Shown here: positions 8,627 through 18,126 of the stretch, one piece after another
Numbering within the stretch: the first letter of the stretch is position 1
How the letters are laid out: every line of letters starts with the position of its first letter
Assembly (NCBI GenBank): GCA_016787085.1
Contig: JAEUVJ010000057.1
Coordinates: 62,001-126,000, forward strand
Source: Chitinophagaceae bacterium
GTDB lineage: Bacteria > Bacteroidota > Bacteroidia > Chitinophagales > Chitinophagaceae
Direction of reading: 5' to 3'
Length of the DNA: 64,000 nt
Program-made: the position numbers and the translations under genes
The notes under the pieces: model-generated
Seen by the model: only the letters and a program-made list of their open reading frames with translations
What the model was told of the DNA's origin: nothing
Databases searched by the model: none

Positions 8627-8707
8627 ACGATTGCCTGTATAAGAACTAACTGCTTGCTAAAAGCCTCTTTATTATTACTTCAACCTTTTAAAACTATATC
8701 ACTTCTA

Positions 8708-9967
8708 CTATTGCTCAACAAAAGTGGCGACGCTTTTTGACGGCAACGTATACGTAAAACTATTAGCCGTCAGTGCTACTGCACTCCCCTGTTCTGCATT
8801 CTTTGATGAGGTAGTTACATAGGGGATCACCGAAGCAGCATCAGCGCCCTGAAAACTGATCTTCTGTTTTACATCATTGGTACCCCAGTTAATAGCCACT
8901 ACCACCTTCTTTGTACCGTTCTTGTATGCCGATATTAACACATCGTTTCTCGTATTGGCGGATGAACCTAAACGAATAGCTCCTTCTTTGATAAAACGGG
9001 CAAACTGTGAAATGACATAACCCCGTTTTGTAACGGCTCCATCCTGGCCGACCGGCCCGTAAAACCGCTTGCCATACCACCAGATATAGGCACTGAAATT
9101 TGCTTTGGTAAAACACTCATGTATTTCGATGGCCGTATTCAGGTTCGCATTATAGGTAACATTAGTATCCAGGTGTTCCGTCATCCATACCTCTTTGCCT
9201 TTGCTTTTCGCCAATGCATTCTCGACAAGACCGCCGCCGTACAGGTGTGTTCCTACTATATCCAGATTGGCAACAGCCGCATCGTCGGACAATATGGTAT
9301 TTACATAGGTCTGGTTATTATTGACCAGTTCAGGAGCCATCAAACGGGTAGCGGTAACTAAGGCTCCCTGGTTCTTTAAGAAGTCCCTCATTTCTGTTGC
9401 GGTCCATACACACCCTTCATAACTGGGTTCCCAGTCTGGTTCATTTTGTACGGATACGGCATAGAGCGGAGCTCCATTCGCTGCCATATACACGGCAAAA
9501 TCGTTCAGGTACCTGGCATAGCCGGCTGCACTATCAGCGATCAGTTTTCCTCCGACAATGTTATTATTGGTTTTCATTCTTGCCGGTGGGCTCCAAGGAC
9601 TGGCAAACACTTTGGCGCCGCGGAGTATGGCCGCTTTGGCATGATTCAATTCCGTCGCTCTCCACGCATCATCAGAGGCGATCCTGATCCTCAAAAAATT
9701 AAACCCAACCTGGCCATTCCCCGATCCAAACAACCTGTCAAACTCCTCATTGGTCAAAGGCGATGTATTGGGCGGGGCAAAAACGGTCGCACAGCCAAAG
9801 CCCTGAATGACCTGGTTTGTTTCACCGGCCAGAATGGTCACTTCAGCGTTCACTACAGTGTTTGTTGTACCCCCCGTATTACTTTTCTTAGAACATGATA
9901 GTACGATCACCGCAAAAAATAAATACAGTAAGTATTTTATTTTACTCAAAAAGCTATTTTCTTTCAT
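8708..9967 (-). CDS. GH30 glucuronoxylanase lipoprotein (subfamily 8-like)
   Basis: A 419-residue protein with lipobox VLSCS (Cys25) and a Ser/Asn/Thr-rich linker, so it is probably anchored at the cell surface. The GH30 fold is marked by QGFGCA near residue 57, SPWSPPARMK near 123-132, the acid/base Glu176 in QNEPDW and the nucleophile Glu264 in WMTEHLD. The segment WWYGKRFYGP...KRGY resembles glucuronoxylan-specific subfamily 8 enzymes, where basic residues there contact the glucuronate side chain. Those enzymes cut the xylan backbone at a position set by (methyl)glucuronate. The C-terminal beta domain is present. It is 36 bases after the GH2 gene and fits the GH67, GH115 and CE15 content of the locus. 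The subfamily assignment is my reading of the motif. Confidence 0.88.
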   Translation of the reverse strand: MKENSFLSKIKYLLYLFFAVIVLSCSKKSNTGGTTNTVVNAEVTILAGETNQVIQGFGCATVFAPPNTSPLTNEEFDRLFGSGNGQVGFNFLRIRIASDDAWRATELNHAKAAILRGAKVFASPWSPPARMKTNNNIVGGKLIADSAAGYARYLNDFAVYMAANGAPLYAVSVQNEPDWEPSYEGCVWTATEMRDFLKNQGALVTATRLMAPELVNNNQTYVNTILSDDAAVANLDIVGTHLYGGGLVENALAKSKGKEVWMTEHLDTNVTYNANLNTAIEIHECFTKANFSAYIWWYGKRFYGPVGQDGAVTKRGYVISQFARFIKEGAIRLGSSANTRNDVLISAYKNGTKKVVVAINWGTNDVKQKISFQGADAASVIPYVTTSSKNAEQGSAVALTANSFTYTLPSKSVATFVEQ

Positions 9968-10003
9968 TGCTGTTAACCCTTTTAATCTTTGTTTTATCCT
10001 ATG

Positions 10004-12745
10004 CTATCTATTACCGGTCTTTATTTCCATAGCAACTGCTTTTAAGCCGGGCGATGATGCACTGACCTTTATTGTTCCGATCTTTCCTTTTTCCGAACGG
10101 ATGATCACCAATGCAAATCCGAAATAGGCCTGCCGCTCTCCGGATGCAAATGAAACCAGGTCGGCCGGATCACCATTATCCGTAGCGACGATCTCACCGG
10201 GTCCTTCGATACTAAAATTTATTTTATTGTTTGCATCAGGCACTGTTACACCGTTCTTATCGGCAATTGCCACCGTAATAAATGAAAGGTCTGCCCCGTC
10301 TGCTTGGATCGTCTTACGGTCTGCATTCATCATCAACCGGGAAGGCGTTCCGGTCGTTCTTACCGTTTGAACTGCCCATCGTTTCCCTTTTTTATAAGCA
10401 ATCGCTTTTAGCTCACCTGGTTCATATTTCACGTCATCCCAGCGCAGCCTGTATTCAAATGCTGCTTTTTTCTTCTTGCCCAAAGACCGGCCATTTAAAA
10501 AAAGTTCAGCCTCATCTCCTGATGTGAACACATGCACGGGTGTAACCTGTCCATTTCTTTCAGACCAGTTCCAATGCGGCAGGATATGCACCATTGGCCA
10601 ATCTGGCCGCCACCGTGATTGATATAAATAGAAACGATCTTTCTTAAACCCTGCCAGGTCAATGATGCCGCAATAGGAACTGCGGGCAGAATAATAAGGT
10701 GTGGGTTCGCCCAGGTAATCCCAGCCAGACCACACAAATTCGCCGGCTACAAAGGGATGTTTATCCTGCGAGGCAAACACTTTATCAGGCGATGCGCCAA
10801 ACTGAGCAGTGTAAAGCTCATAAGCGCTTACATATTTATTTTTCGGATCACCCCCTGTACTGTCGCTAACAGGTGCACTACTACCATTGAATACCGGGAA
10901 CAGGTAAGTACCCCGTGTACTTAATGCAGAGGCTGTTTCGCTGCTTACGATCAGTTTACCAGGAAAAGCCTTTTGAAATGCAGGATACAGAGGTGAAGTT
11001 CTTATACCCCTGAGATGTGCATAGGCCGGTGCATCCCGTATCCCTTCTCCCTGGTAGTTCAAACTAATAATGTCCATTTCCTTTGGAAAAGGCATATCCG
11101 GTTTGGCATAATTCATAGATGCCGTAGCAGGCCTCGTCGGGTCCTCTTCATACACGATATCCTTAATTTTTTTTGCGAGCAAAGCGCCTGTATCAGCGGT
11201 ATATTGTTCTCCTACCTCATTACCAAAACTCCAGGCAATAACGGATGGATGATTTCTGTCTCTCCTGATGAATGCTCGTGTATCCGGCTCATACCAGTCA
11301 GGGAAGATCAAGTGGAAGTCCAATGGTGTTTTCTTTCTCTCCCAGCTGTCAAATATTTCATCAATTACCAAAAAACCAATACGGTCTGTCAGGTCGAGCA
11401 ATTCGGACGCAGGCGGATTGTGTGCCATCCGAATGGAATTACAACCCAGCTCTTTTAGTATCTCCAGTTGTCTTTCGGCAGCTCTTGTATTAAATGCCGC
11501 TCCCAGCGCACCCAGGTCGTGGTGCTGATTCACACCCTGAAAACGTACTGATTTACCGTTAACCAATAATCCCTTAACAGGATCAAATTGCAGGGACCGG
11601 ATTCCAAAACGGGTTTCATACTCATCAACAACTTTCCCATTTACACGCAAACGGGTAACGGCAACATAAAGATTTGGTCTTTGCGCCGGAGGCGGGCCCC
11701 ATAGCAACGGATTTTTTATAGTAACTGAAGTTTCAAGTTTTATTTTTTTACCTGCTTCGATGTTTGAAGTGGCCCCGGGGAAAGTAGTTACTTTAGCTAC
11801 TTTACCGGGTTTATCATTCAACGTATACACTTCTGAAACCAGTTCAACTTTTTGATCATGGCCAGACTTGTTCTCAATGCTGACAACAAGGTCAACCATG
11901 GCCGAAGATGCAGAAACCTCTCTTGATGTAATGAATGTTCCCCATTGTGACACATGCACCGGGTTTACTTTTGTCAGCCATACATTTCTGTAAATGCCTC
12001 CTCCCGGGTACCATCTTGCTGAATGATTGGGATTGTCAAGACGTATGGCTAATTGATTGTCGCTACCGGGTTTTATGTAAGGTGTAAGATCAAGCCGAAA
12101 AGAATTATACCCATAAGGCCAGCCGCCGACCAGGTTGCCATTCAGCCAAACCATAGCATAAGACATGGCGCCATCTATATCCAGGTAAACCTGTTTGCCT
12201 TTATCAGCAGCAGAGATGTCCAGCTTTCTGCGATACCATGCTATTCCCTGGCTTGGGAGGCGGCCCATTCCACCGCCTACTTCCGCCCGGGCTCCTTCAT
12301 AAAACGGGCCTTTAATAGCCCAATCATGCGGTAGGGTTACCCGTTCCCAGGTAAGATCATTAAAATTGTTTTGCACAAATGGAAAATCACTGCCGGGATT
12401 GCCATCCGGACGTTGATGATGTTTTGCCGGATCTTTTATAAAGTCATTGGCAGAAGGCAGTATCCATTTCTTTAAAACCTTTTCTGAAGAGCCTGTTACT
12501 ACGGCTTCGGTAGGTTTTGCATCGGCGATAATATTGTCATTGCGGTCGCGGACCTCGGGACGGATATCATATATCAGTTTATCCGGCTCTGATTCATAGC
12601 GCATGAATCGCCATCCCTCGTTAATACCGATACGTTCACGGCTTTGCGACAGGCAATTCATCGAAAAAAAGACCGCCGCTAAAACAAGAAGTTTTCTTTT
12701 ACGACAAATGGCCCGCAACAGGATCATATCAGGAATGAATTGCAT
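10004..12745 (-). CDS. GH2 glycoside hydrolase, beta-galactosidase-like
   Basis: A 913-residue exported protein with signal peptide LLVLAAVFFSMNCLSQ. The order is a sugar-binding jelly roll (about 60-240), an immunoglobulin-like domain, and a TIM barrel with QGVNQHHDLGALGAA. Within the barrel are the acid/base Glu in WSFGNEVGE and a probable nucleophile Glu in IVSSETAS. Then come a DUF4982-type domain (HVFTSGDEAELFLNGRSLGKKK) and a final Ig-like domain. This layout is common in Bacteroidota GH2 beta-galactosidases. Beta-glucuronidase, arabinopyranosidase or another GH2 activity is possible. In this xylan locus it probably removes a side-chain sugar from imported oligomers. It follows susD by 107 bases containing a strong hairpin. 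Confidence 0.85.
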   Translation of the reverse strand: MQFIPDMILLRAICRKRKLLVLAAVFFSMNCLSQSRERIGINEGWRFMRYESEPDKLIYDIRPEVRDRNDNIIADAKPTEAVVTGSSEKVLKKWILPSANDFIKDPAKHHQRPDGNPGSDFPFVQNNFNDLTWERVTLPHDWAIKGPFYEGARAEVGGGMGRLPSQGIAWYRRKLDISAADKGKQVYLDIDGAMSYAMVWLNGNLVGGWPYGYNSFRLDLTPYIKPGSDNQLAIRLDNPNHSARWYPGGGIYRNVWLTKVNPVHVSQWGTFITSREVSASSAMVDLVVSIENKSGHDQKVELVSEVYTLNDKPGKVAKVTTFPGATSNIEAGKKIKLETSVTIKNPLLWGPPPAQRPNLYVAVTRLRVNGKVVDEYETRFGIRSLQFDPVKGLLVNGKSVRFQGVNQHHDLGALGAAFNTRAAERQLEILKELGCNSIRMAHNPPASELLDLTDRIGFLVIDEIFDSWERKKTPLDFHLIFPDWYEPDTRAFIRRDRNHPSVIAWSFGNEVGEQYTADTGALLAKKIKDIVYEEDPTRPATASMNYAKPDMPFPKEMDIISLNYQGEGIRDAPAYAHLRGIRTSPLYPAFQKAFPGKLIVSSETASALSTRGTYLFPVFNGSSAPVSDSTGGDPKNKYVSAYELYTAQFGASPDKVFASQDKHPFVAGEFVWSGWDYLGEPTPYYSARSSYCGIIDLAGFKKDRFYLYQSRWRPDWPMVHILPHWNWSERNGQVTPVHVFTSGDEAELFLNGRSLGKKKKAAFEYRLRWDDVKYEPGELKAIAYKKGKRWAVQTVRTTGTPSRLMMNADRKTIQADGADLSFITVAIADKNGVTVPDANNKINFSIEGPGEIVATDNGDPADLVSFASGERQAYFGFALVIIRSEKGKIGTIKVSASSPGLKAVAMEIKTGNR

Positions 12746-12790
12746 AAAAGGTAAACTATGCGGAGCGATCGAAAGCGAAATAATGCCTGT

Positions 12791-12822
12791 TTTTAAAGAG
12801 AGAGGTGAAGTACACCTCTCTC
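12791..12822 (-). terminator. Hairpin downstream of susD, terminator or attenuator
   Basis: A perfect 10-bp inverted repeat, GAGAGAGGTG at 12798-12807 and CACCTCTCTC at 12813-12822, has a 5-base loop. On the minus strand it is followed by TTTAAAAA. It lies between the susD stop and the GH2 start. Such a hairpin would keep susCD mRNA more abundant than the enzymes downstream. Confidence 0.6.
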
Positions 12823-12852
12823 GCTTAAATTTCTATCGAAAATAAAATAATG

Positions 12853-14574
12853 TTAGTTATAACCCGGGTTTTGCGTAATTACCGCTTCTCTATTTGCCTC
12901 TATTACTGATTGAGGAATAGGCCAAAGATTATATTTGGGATCTGCCTGGGCTGCATAATAGGGATTACATTTCACCACCCTGTCATACCATTTTCCCAAA
13001 CGGTCTAAGGTCAGCATTCTTTTTTCTTCCACACCTAATTCTCTCATTCTTTCATCGAGGATATAGTCAATATTTACCTCTGCAGGCAATACAGGGGTTG
13101 CAGATGATCTTGCACGAACCATATTGATATCTGCCGCTGCTAAACCAGTATTATTTAGCCCCAGGTATGCTTCTGCACGTATCAGGTAGGTTTCAGCTAA
13201 CCGGAACATATATTCATCACGAAAAGTAAATGCAGCCCCGTCTTTTAATGAATAAGGCCACGGGCGGTTTACCGGATCCAGTAATTCTTGCGGATGCTGA
13301 TAAGGAGTAGTGGCTTTTGCCTGAAACGCATATAAAGCCCTGCTTGGTCTTCCTGATACAAGTACTGCATTACTCGTTCCTCTTGTACCGGCAGGCAGAT
13401 TATAAAAATCAAGGTCTTGTCCAAACATAGGATTGGCAGGGTTGGTAACCTTGAATTTTCTAACAAAGTTGTGATTAGCATTCCTGATATCAGTACCAGA
13501 GTTTCTCCATACACTATCCTGGAACCAATATGAAGGGCCCATAAAACCTACACCCCTGCCACCAGAGCTATAATCACCAGCCGGCCATCTGAAATAGGCA
13601 ACACCATTAAGATTTGCATCGCGGGTTAATGGTACATGTACCCTTTCCATACAATAACCTCCGGCATTGGCAAAACCTAAGTTGGTTGCACCGGCGCCAC
13701 CAGGATTATTTGCTTCTATCTGAACAACAAGAATACCTTCCCTGTTACCTTTACTCCTGTTCTGATTCCCTACACGGAACATATCCGAATAAACATCCCC
13801 GGGATTAGCATTTGGTCCTGTTGACATACTGCCAAAACGACCAGTCATAAGGTTAAGATTGCCACTGGAAATTACTGCAGTAGCTGCATCAACTGCTTTT
13901 TGAAATTGTCCGGCTGCGAGATATACTTCAGATAAAAGATGAGTAGCCGCTTCCCTTGATAAATCGCCATCTTTATAAGATGCAAGTCCTATACTTGGGA
14001 TATTAGCTGCAGCAAATTCCAAATCCAGGATACACTGGGCAAGCACTTCTGCTTTAGTGGCCCTTACAAAATCAACCCGCGGAGCTGTTGTTTCTTCAAG
14101 TGATAACGGCACACCTCCCCACATATAAGCCAATGTTCTGTATCCTAAAGCACGGAAGAATCGCCCCTTACCTTCGAATATTTTTTTGTCAGTGTCTGTC
14201 ATGTCTGAAGAAGGAACACGGCTGATCACCGTATTTGCTTCAGCTATTATTTTATACAGTCTTGTCCAGTGCCCGGTGCGGTTACCGTTAGTTGGAGTAA
14301 AATCACCAACCAAATTTGGAACAGCAGCCGCCGCATCAATTGCCAGGTCTGTCCTGTATTGGTAATCATAAGTTGTATTATCATTCAATGTATAAAACTC
14401 CTCTCTTACTAGTCTGAACATATTATAAACAGATGCATTGAAATCTGCTGCAGTTTTGAAAGCATTAGATGTACTCAAAAAGTCAAGTGGAGTCTCATCC
14501 AGAAAACTTTTTTTGCATGAGATTCCTCCGGCAAAGAGTACAAACACAAGCAAATAAATTTTTATCTTTTTCAT
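12853..14574 (-). CDS. SusD/RagB-family surface glycan-binding lipoprotein
   Basis: A 573-residue lipoprotein (lipobox GGISC, Cys20) with the SusD layout: N-terminal CKKSFLDETPLDFLSTSNAF, helical TPR-like region (about 90-260) including FEGKGRFFRALGYRTLAYMWGGVPL, and a C-terminal RxAEAYL segment (YLIRAEAYLG) with ERMRELGVEEKRML. SusD proteins cap the SusC channel and bind glycan at the cell surface. It is 25 bases downstream of susC. The neighbourhood says the ligand is xylan, probably glucuronoxylan oligomers. The C terminus PQSVIEANREAVITQNPGY is a standard family ending. Confidence 0.95.
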   Translation of the reverse strand: MKKIKIYLLVFVLFAGGISCKKSFLDETPLDFLSTSNAFKTAADFNASVYNMFRLVREEFYTLNDNTTYDYQYRTDLAIDAAAAVPNLVGDFTPTNGNRTGHWTRLYKIIAEANTVISRVPSSDMTDTDKKIFEGKGRFFRALGYRTLAYMWGGVPLSLEETTAPRVDFVRATKAEVLAQCILDLEFAAANIPSIGLASYKDGDLSREAATHLLSEVYLAAGQFQKAVDAATAVISSGNLNLMTGRFGSMSTGPNANPGDVYSDMFRVGNQNRSKGNREGILVVQIEANNPGGAGATNLGFANAGGYCMERVHVPLTRDANLNGVAYFRWPAGDYSSGGRGVGFMGPSYWFQDSVWRNSGTDIRNANHNFVRKFKVTNPANPMFGQDLDFYNLPAGTRGTSNAVLVSGRPSRALYAFQAKATTPYQHPQELLDPVNRPWPYSLKDGAAFTFRDEYMFRLAETYLIRAEAYLGLNNTGLAAADINMVRARSSATPVLPAEVNIDYILDERMRELGVEEKRMLTLDRLGKWYDRVVKCNPYYAAQADPKYNLWPIPQSVIEANREAVITQNPGYN

Positions 14575-14599
14575 ATAATTTTTTTAACAGGTTATCATG

Positions 14600-17500
14600 T
14601 TAGAATGTAATATGAGCACCGATAGTAATAGCTCTTAATACGGGTCTGCCATCTGTCCTCATGCCATTTGGTTCATCTGTAGTCACGCCATTTGCAAAAA
14701 TTGGCACAAGTGCTTCAGGATCCCAACCGTCCCATTTTGTCCAGGTTATAAGATTTTTGCCACTCACATAAAAACTGATAGCCTGTGCTTTTATTTTATC
14801 CAGAATGCTTTTGGGAAGACTATAGCTAAGCGAAACATCCTGCAGCCTTACAAAGCTCCTTGATTCATATAATGGAGGATTATCGATAAGAGGGCGGGTT
14901 CCACCAGTTATCCGTGGATATTTTGCACCGGGATTTGCCGGTGTCCAGAATTCTACTCCCCGAAGTTCATTATTTCTTATACCATTGTCATCACGGAAAT
15001 ACTGACGGGCATTATTCTCCAGGTAGCCGTTTTTACCACCCTGAACAGAATTAAGCATAAAACTAAATGTTATCCCTTTGTAAGAAACACTGTTGTACAG
15101 ACTTATACTGTAAGCCGGAAGTTTTGAGCCAATAAACGTACGGTCTGCGGCGGTAATTGTACCACTTTTGTCATGATCAACCACCCCCATGCTCCCTACA
15201 AAAAATCCTGGCAGCGGTGTTTCTCCTAACTGATAAATATGATCTGCCTGATAATTAAAAATAGTATTTGCACCAACGGGACGTCCAATAAACAAGTTAC
15301 TGGCTACAATATCATCCTCTATGCCATCACCATTTGCATCCACACCTGTAAGATGAACAATCTTATTGGTATTCCTCCAGATATTTAATGATGATGTCCA
15401 GTTGAAATTTTTATTTCGTATAATATTTCCTGTTAACCCAATTTCCCATCCTTTATTATTGATCTCACCAAGGTTGGTCCTGAATGTAGTAAAACCGGTT
15501 ACATCAGGAATCTGCACATTGAATAGCAGGTCCGTTGTTTTATTATTATAATAATCAATGTTACCGGTCAGGCGGTTGTCAAGAATAGCAAAATCAATTC
15601 CTATATCAACACCTTTGGTACGTTCCCATTTCAGGTTGGGATTGCCTAAAGCAGTCACTTGCTGACCAAAAAGTACAGTGGCATTATCACCAAATACATA
15701 AGAAGTGTTGGTCCCAACTGAAGCGATTGAAAAATAACGCTGTGTCTGGTTACCAATCACTCCATAACCAGCTCTCAGCTTAAGGTTATCAACCAATTTT
15801 ACATTTTGCATGAAATCCTCACTGGAAATGATCCAGCCCGCAGAAACGGAGGGGAACACTCCATATTTATTATTTTCAGCAAAGCCTGAAAAACCATCCC
15901 TTCTCACAATTGCCTGTAAGAGGTATTTGTCAGCATAAGAGTAGTTTAATTTACCCATTTGATAATTCAATGCTTCTGAGTATGCATTAGTAGTAATACT
16001 TCTTTGATCAGCGCCTCCAATATTATTATAACTTAAATTAAGTCTGGAAAAGACGGTGCCTTCAGCAAAGGTTCTTTCATATTTTCTTTCTATTGCCCCG
16101 TATAGAGCCGTAAGCTCAACACCATGCTGATTGAATTTTGTTTTGTAAGTAAGTATGTTATCAAAAGTATAATCATACAAACTTTGATTTTCCTTATATG
16201 CCCTTCCATTCTGATTAGCATCAAACCGGCTCGCATAGAAATGCTGATCGTTGCGCAAATTCTGACCGAAGTTCATGCGATAGTGCAAACCTTTGATCCC
16301 GGGAATATCAATATCCGTATATACAACTCCTGTATAATATTGGTGCCGGTCCCGGTCATCCACAAAATAACTTGTCATCGGATTACCTAATACTGTGTTC
16401 GTAGGGCTGGGTATCACATTACCCAGTGAATCATAAGGACTATATAAAGGACTGAAAATATTTATTCCTCCAAAACCCGGTTCAGCGCCATCCTGGTCAA
16501 CAAAAGAACCATACGCTTGCAAACCCACTTTCCACCACTCTAAAGCTTTGATCTCTAAATTGGCCCGGAGGTTTTTCCTGTTAAACTTGTCATTGATAAT
16601 CCAGCCTTTTTGGTTAACAAAGCCGCCAGATAATAAATAAGTAACTCTATCACCACCACCTGATACAGAAAGATTGTTTTCAAAAATTGCCCCGGTATTT
16701 GTCGCTTCTTCATACCAGTTAAAATCCCTTCCATTATCATAACCAGGCCTTGCCGTTGGATCAAGCTTGCTTCTTACATCAAAAGCAGGATTAAGTTGTG
16801 TATAATCCGGGCCCATGTAAGCTTCCTGCCAAAAAGCATCCCTGACCCCATCAAGATACTGTTGCCTGTTCTTCGGTTTCAGATCATCACCAACACTTGG
16901 CTTTTGACTGGTGTATGCTGTCGAAAAGCTTATCCTGGGTTTTTGATTGAATTTTCCCTTTTTAGTTGTAATAAGTATTACACCGTTTGCGCCCTGTGCA
17001 CCATATACTGCAGTAGCACTGGCATCTTTTAAAATATCAATACTTGCAATATCATCCGGGTTAATAGAAGAAAGAGAGCTGGAATATTGAATACCATCTA
17101 CAATAATAACAACAGACTGGCTGCCACTAATTGTAACCCTGCCCCGAATGTTAATAGGCGGCGTACCACCTGCAAAAGTTGAAAGTCCCACATTCAAACC
17201 TGGTACAGTTCCTTGCAGATACTGTCCAATATTTGTATTAGGGGCATTTGCCATTGTTTCAAGGTTAACACTGGCAATAGAACCTGTTACATTTCTTTTA
17301 CGTTGTGTTCCATAACCGACAACTATTACTTCACTTTCTGTTTTTTCCTGATTTACAAGGGTTATGTCCGCAGTTTGCCGGTTGTTGATACTTACTTCCT
17401 GCGTGGCAAAGTTTACCGCAGAAATAACCAGAGTACCATTTGACGGGGCGGTGATTTCATAATTACCATTGTCATCGGCAGTTGTGCCGTTGGAGGTACC

Positions 17501-17698
17501 TTTGACGATAATGGTGGCCTTTGCAATAGCCTGGCCATTTTCACCGGTAACTCTCCCCTTTACCCGGATACTGTTCTGGGTCAGGCCCGGCAAAGAGAAG
17601 AAGAGCAGCAAAACTGAAAATGCAAAAATTAAAAATGTTTGCAGAGACCCATTTTGCTGAAGATGGATTTTTCGATCTTGTTGTACTGAAGATTTCAT
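14600..17698 (-). CDS. SusC/RagA-family TonB-dependent outer-membrane transporter
   Basis: A 1032-residue outer-membrane protein. An N-terminal signal (about 20-40, FLIFAFSVLLLFFSLPGLTQ) is followed by a carboxypeptidase-regulatory-like domain (RVKGRVTGENGQAI...). Next comes a plug domain starting with SEVIVVGYGTQRKRNVTGSI and containing VDGIQYSSSLSSINPDDIASIDILKDASATAVYG, then a 22-strand barrel with DVSLSYSLP and a terminal IGAHITF. With SusD it imports xylo-oligosaccharides using TonB energy. It is first in the minus-strand train and divergent from the lacI pair. There is no sigma/anti-sigma pair or hybrid two-component regulator nearby, which points to LacI control. Confidence 0.96.
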   Translation of the reverse strand: MKSSVQQDRKIHLQQNGSLQTFLIFAFSVLLLFFSLPGLTQNSIRVKGRVTGENGQAIAKATIIVKGTSNGTTADDNGNYEITAPSNGTLVISAVNFATQEVSINNRQTADITLVNQEKTESEVIVVGYGTQRKRNVTGSIASVNLETMANAPNTNIGQYLQGTVPGLNVGLSTFAGGTPPINIRGRVTISGSQSVVIIVDGIQYSSSLSSINPDDIASIDILKDASATAVYGAQGANGVILITTKKGKFNQKPRISFSTAYTSQKPSVGDDLKPKNRQQYLDGVRDAFWQEAYMGPDYTQLNPAFDVRSKLDPTARPGYDNGRDFNWYEEATNTGAIFENNLSVSGGGDRVTYLLSGGFVNQKGWIINDKFNRKNLRANLEIKALEWWKVGLQAYGSFVDQDGAEPGFGGINIFSPLYSPYDSLGNVIPSPTNTVLGNPMTSYFVDDRDRHQYYTGVVYTDIDIPGIKGLHYRMNFGQNLRNDQHFYASRFDANQNGRAYKENQSLYDYTFDNILTYKTKFNQHGVELTALYGAIERKYERTFAEGTVFSRLNLSYNNIGGADQRSITTNAYSEALNYQMGKLNYSYADKYLLQAIVRRDGFSGFAENNKYGVFPSVSAGWIISSEDFMQNVKLVDNLKLRAGYGVIGNQTQRYFSIASVGTNTSYVFGDNATVLFGQQVTALGNPNLKWERTKGVDIGIDFAILDNRLTGNIDYYNNKTTDLLFNVQIPDVTGFTTFRTNLGEINNKGWEIGLTGNIIRNKNFNWTSSLNIWRNTNKIVHLTGVDANGDGIEDDIVASNLFIGRPVGANTIFNYQADHIYQLGETPLPGFFVGSMGVVDHDKSGTITAADRTFIGSKLPAYSISLYNSVSYKGITFSFMLNSVQGGKNGYLENNARQYFRDDNGIRNNELRGVEFWTPANPGAKYPRITGGTRPLIDNPPLYESRSFVRLQDVSLSYSLPKSILDKIKAQAISFYVSGKNLITWTKWDGWDPEALVPIFANGVTTDEPNGMRTDGRPVLRAITIGAHITF

Positions 17699-17728
17699 AA
17701 ACAGCAGTTTTTAATTTTTAAAGTTTAT

Positions 17729-17747
17729 AAAGCCGGTGATCGGCTTT
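17729..17747 (-). promoter_or_regulatory. Hairpin in the susC leader
   Basis: AAAGCCG at 17729-17735 and CGGCTTT at 17741-17747 form a perfect 7-bp stem with a 5-base loop, 31 bases upstream of the susC ATG. On the minus strand it is followed by an AT-rich stretch. It could be an attenuator, an mRNA-stabilising 5' hairpin, or a target for translation control. Confidence 0.4.
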
Positions 17748-18056
17748 TGCCCCGGCTGATAGGCCAGCCTCCCATTCATTTATAAGGTGCCGGAATAAAG
17801 CTGATCCCTACCGGACCAGGCTATCAATTAAAAGAATTTCCGGGATGGCCAACGGGCACCCGAAAATCCAGGTTCAACTCCTGTGACTACCGTAAAAAAC
17901 AAAGAAGAAAAAGGGGGGAAATGATCTGCAAAATCAGATGTAAGATCAATAGAACCTTTACCAGTAAAGGGTTTCATTAAAGTCTGGCAAACTCTTTTCG
18001 TCGTTACGGCAAGCATGAAATTGTAATTGACAAGCCGAATGTAAAAAGTTTTTTCG

Positions 18057-18082
18057 AAAAATTGCAACCGATTGCAATTTTT
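18057..18082. promoter_or_regulatory. LacI-family operator upstream of the first lacI
   Basis: Perfect 11-base arms AAAAATTGCAA (18057-18067) and TTGCAATTTTT (18072-18082) flank CCGA. The arms and size are typical of LacI-family operators. The core TGCAACCGATTGCA is repeated before the second lacI gene. It lies 44 bases before the lacI ATG and 358 bases from the susC start, so autoregulation is the direct reading and control of susC is an inference. Confidence 0.7.
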
Positions 18083-18126
18083 TTTTTGAACATCCCTTCT
18101 TTTATTTGTGGAAGAAAGCGATCAGT

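Larger units (their letters stand above)
17699..18126. promoter_or_regulatory. Divergent control region between susC and lacI
   Basis: A 428-base gene-free stretch between oppositely transcribed susC and the first lacI gene. It holds a hairpin near the susC start and the LacI-type palindrome close to lacI. I could not place a convincing Bacteroidota promoter (TTTG / TAnnTTTG) for susC. A weak match, TTATTTG, lies at 18103-18109 just before the lacI ATG. Short open frames here on either strand look like chance. Confidence 0.55.

Noticed and set aside
9446..9898. 150-residue open frame on the plus strand
   Set aside because: It is antisense to the GH30 gene, which has intact active-site residues. 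No motif is recognisable in it.
11015..11458. 147-residue open frame on the plus strand
   Set aside because: It is antisense to the GH2 gene, with biased composition and no recognisable domain.
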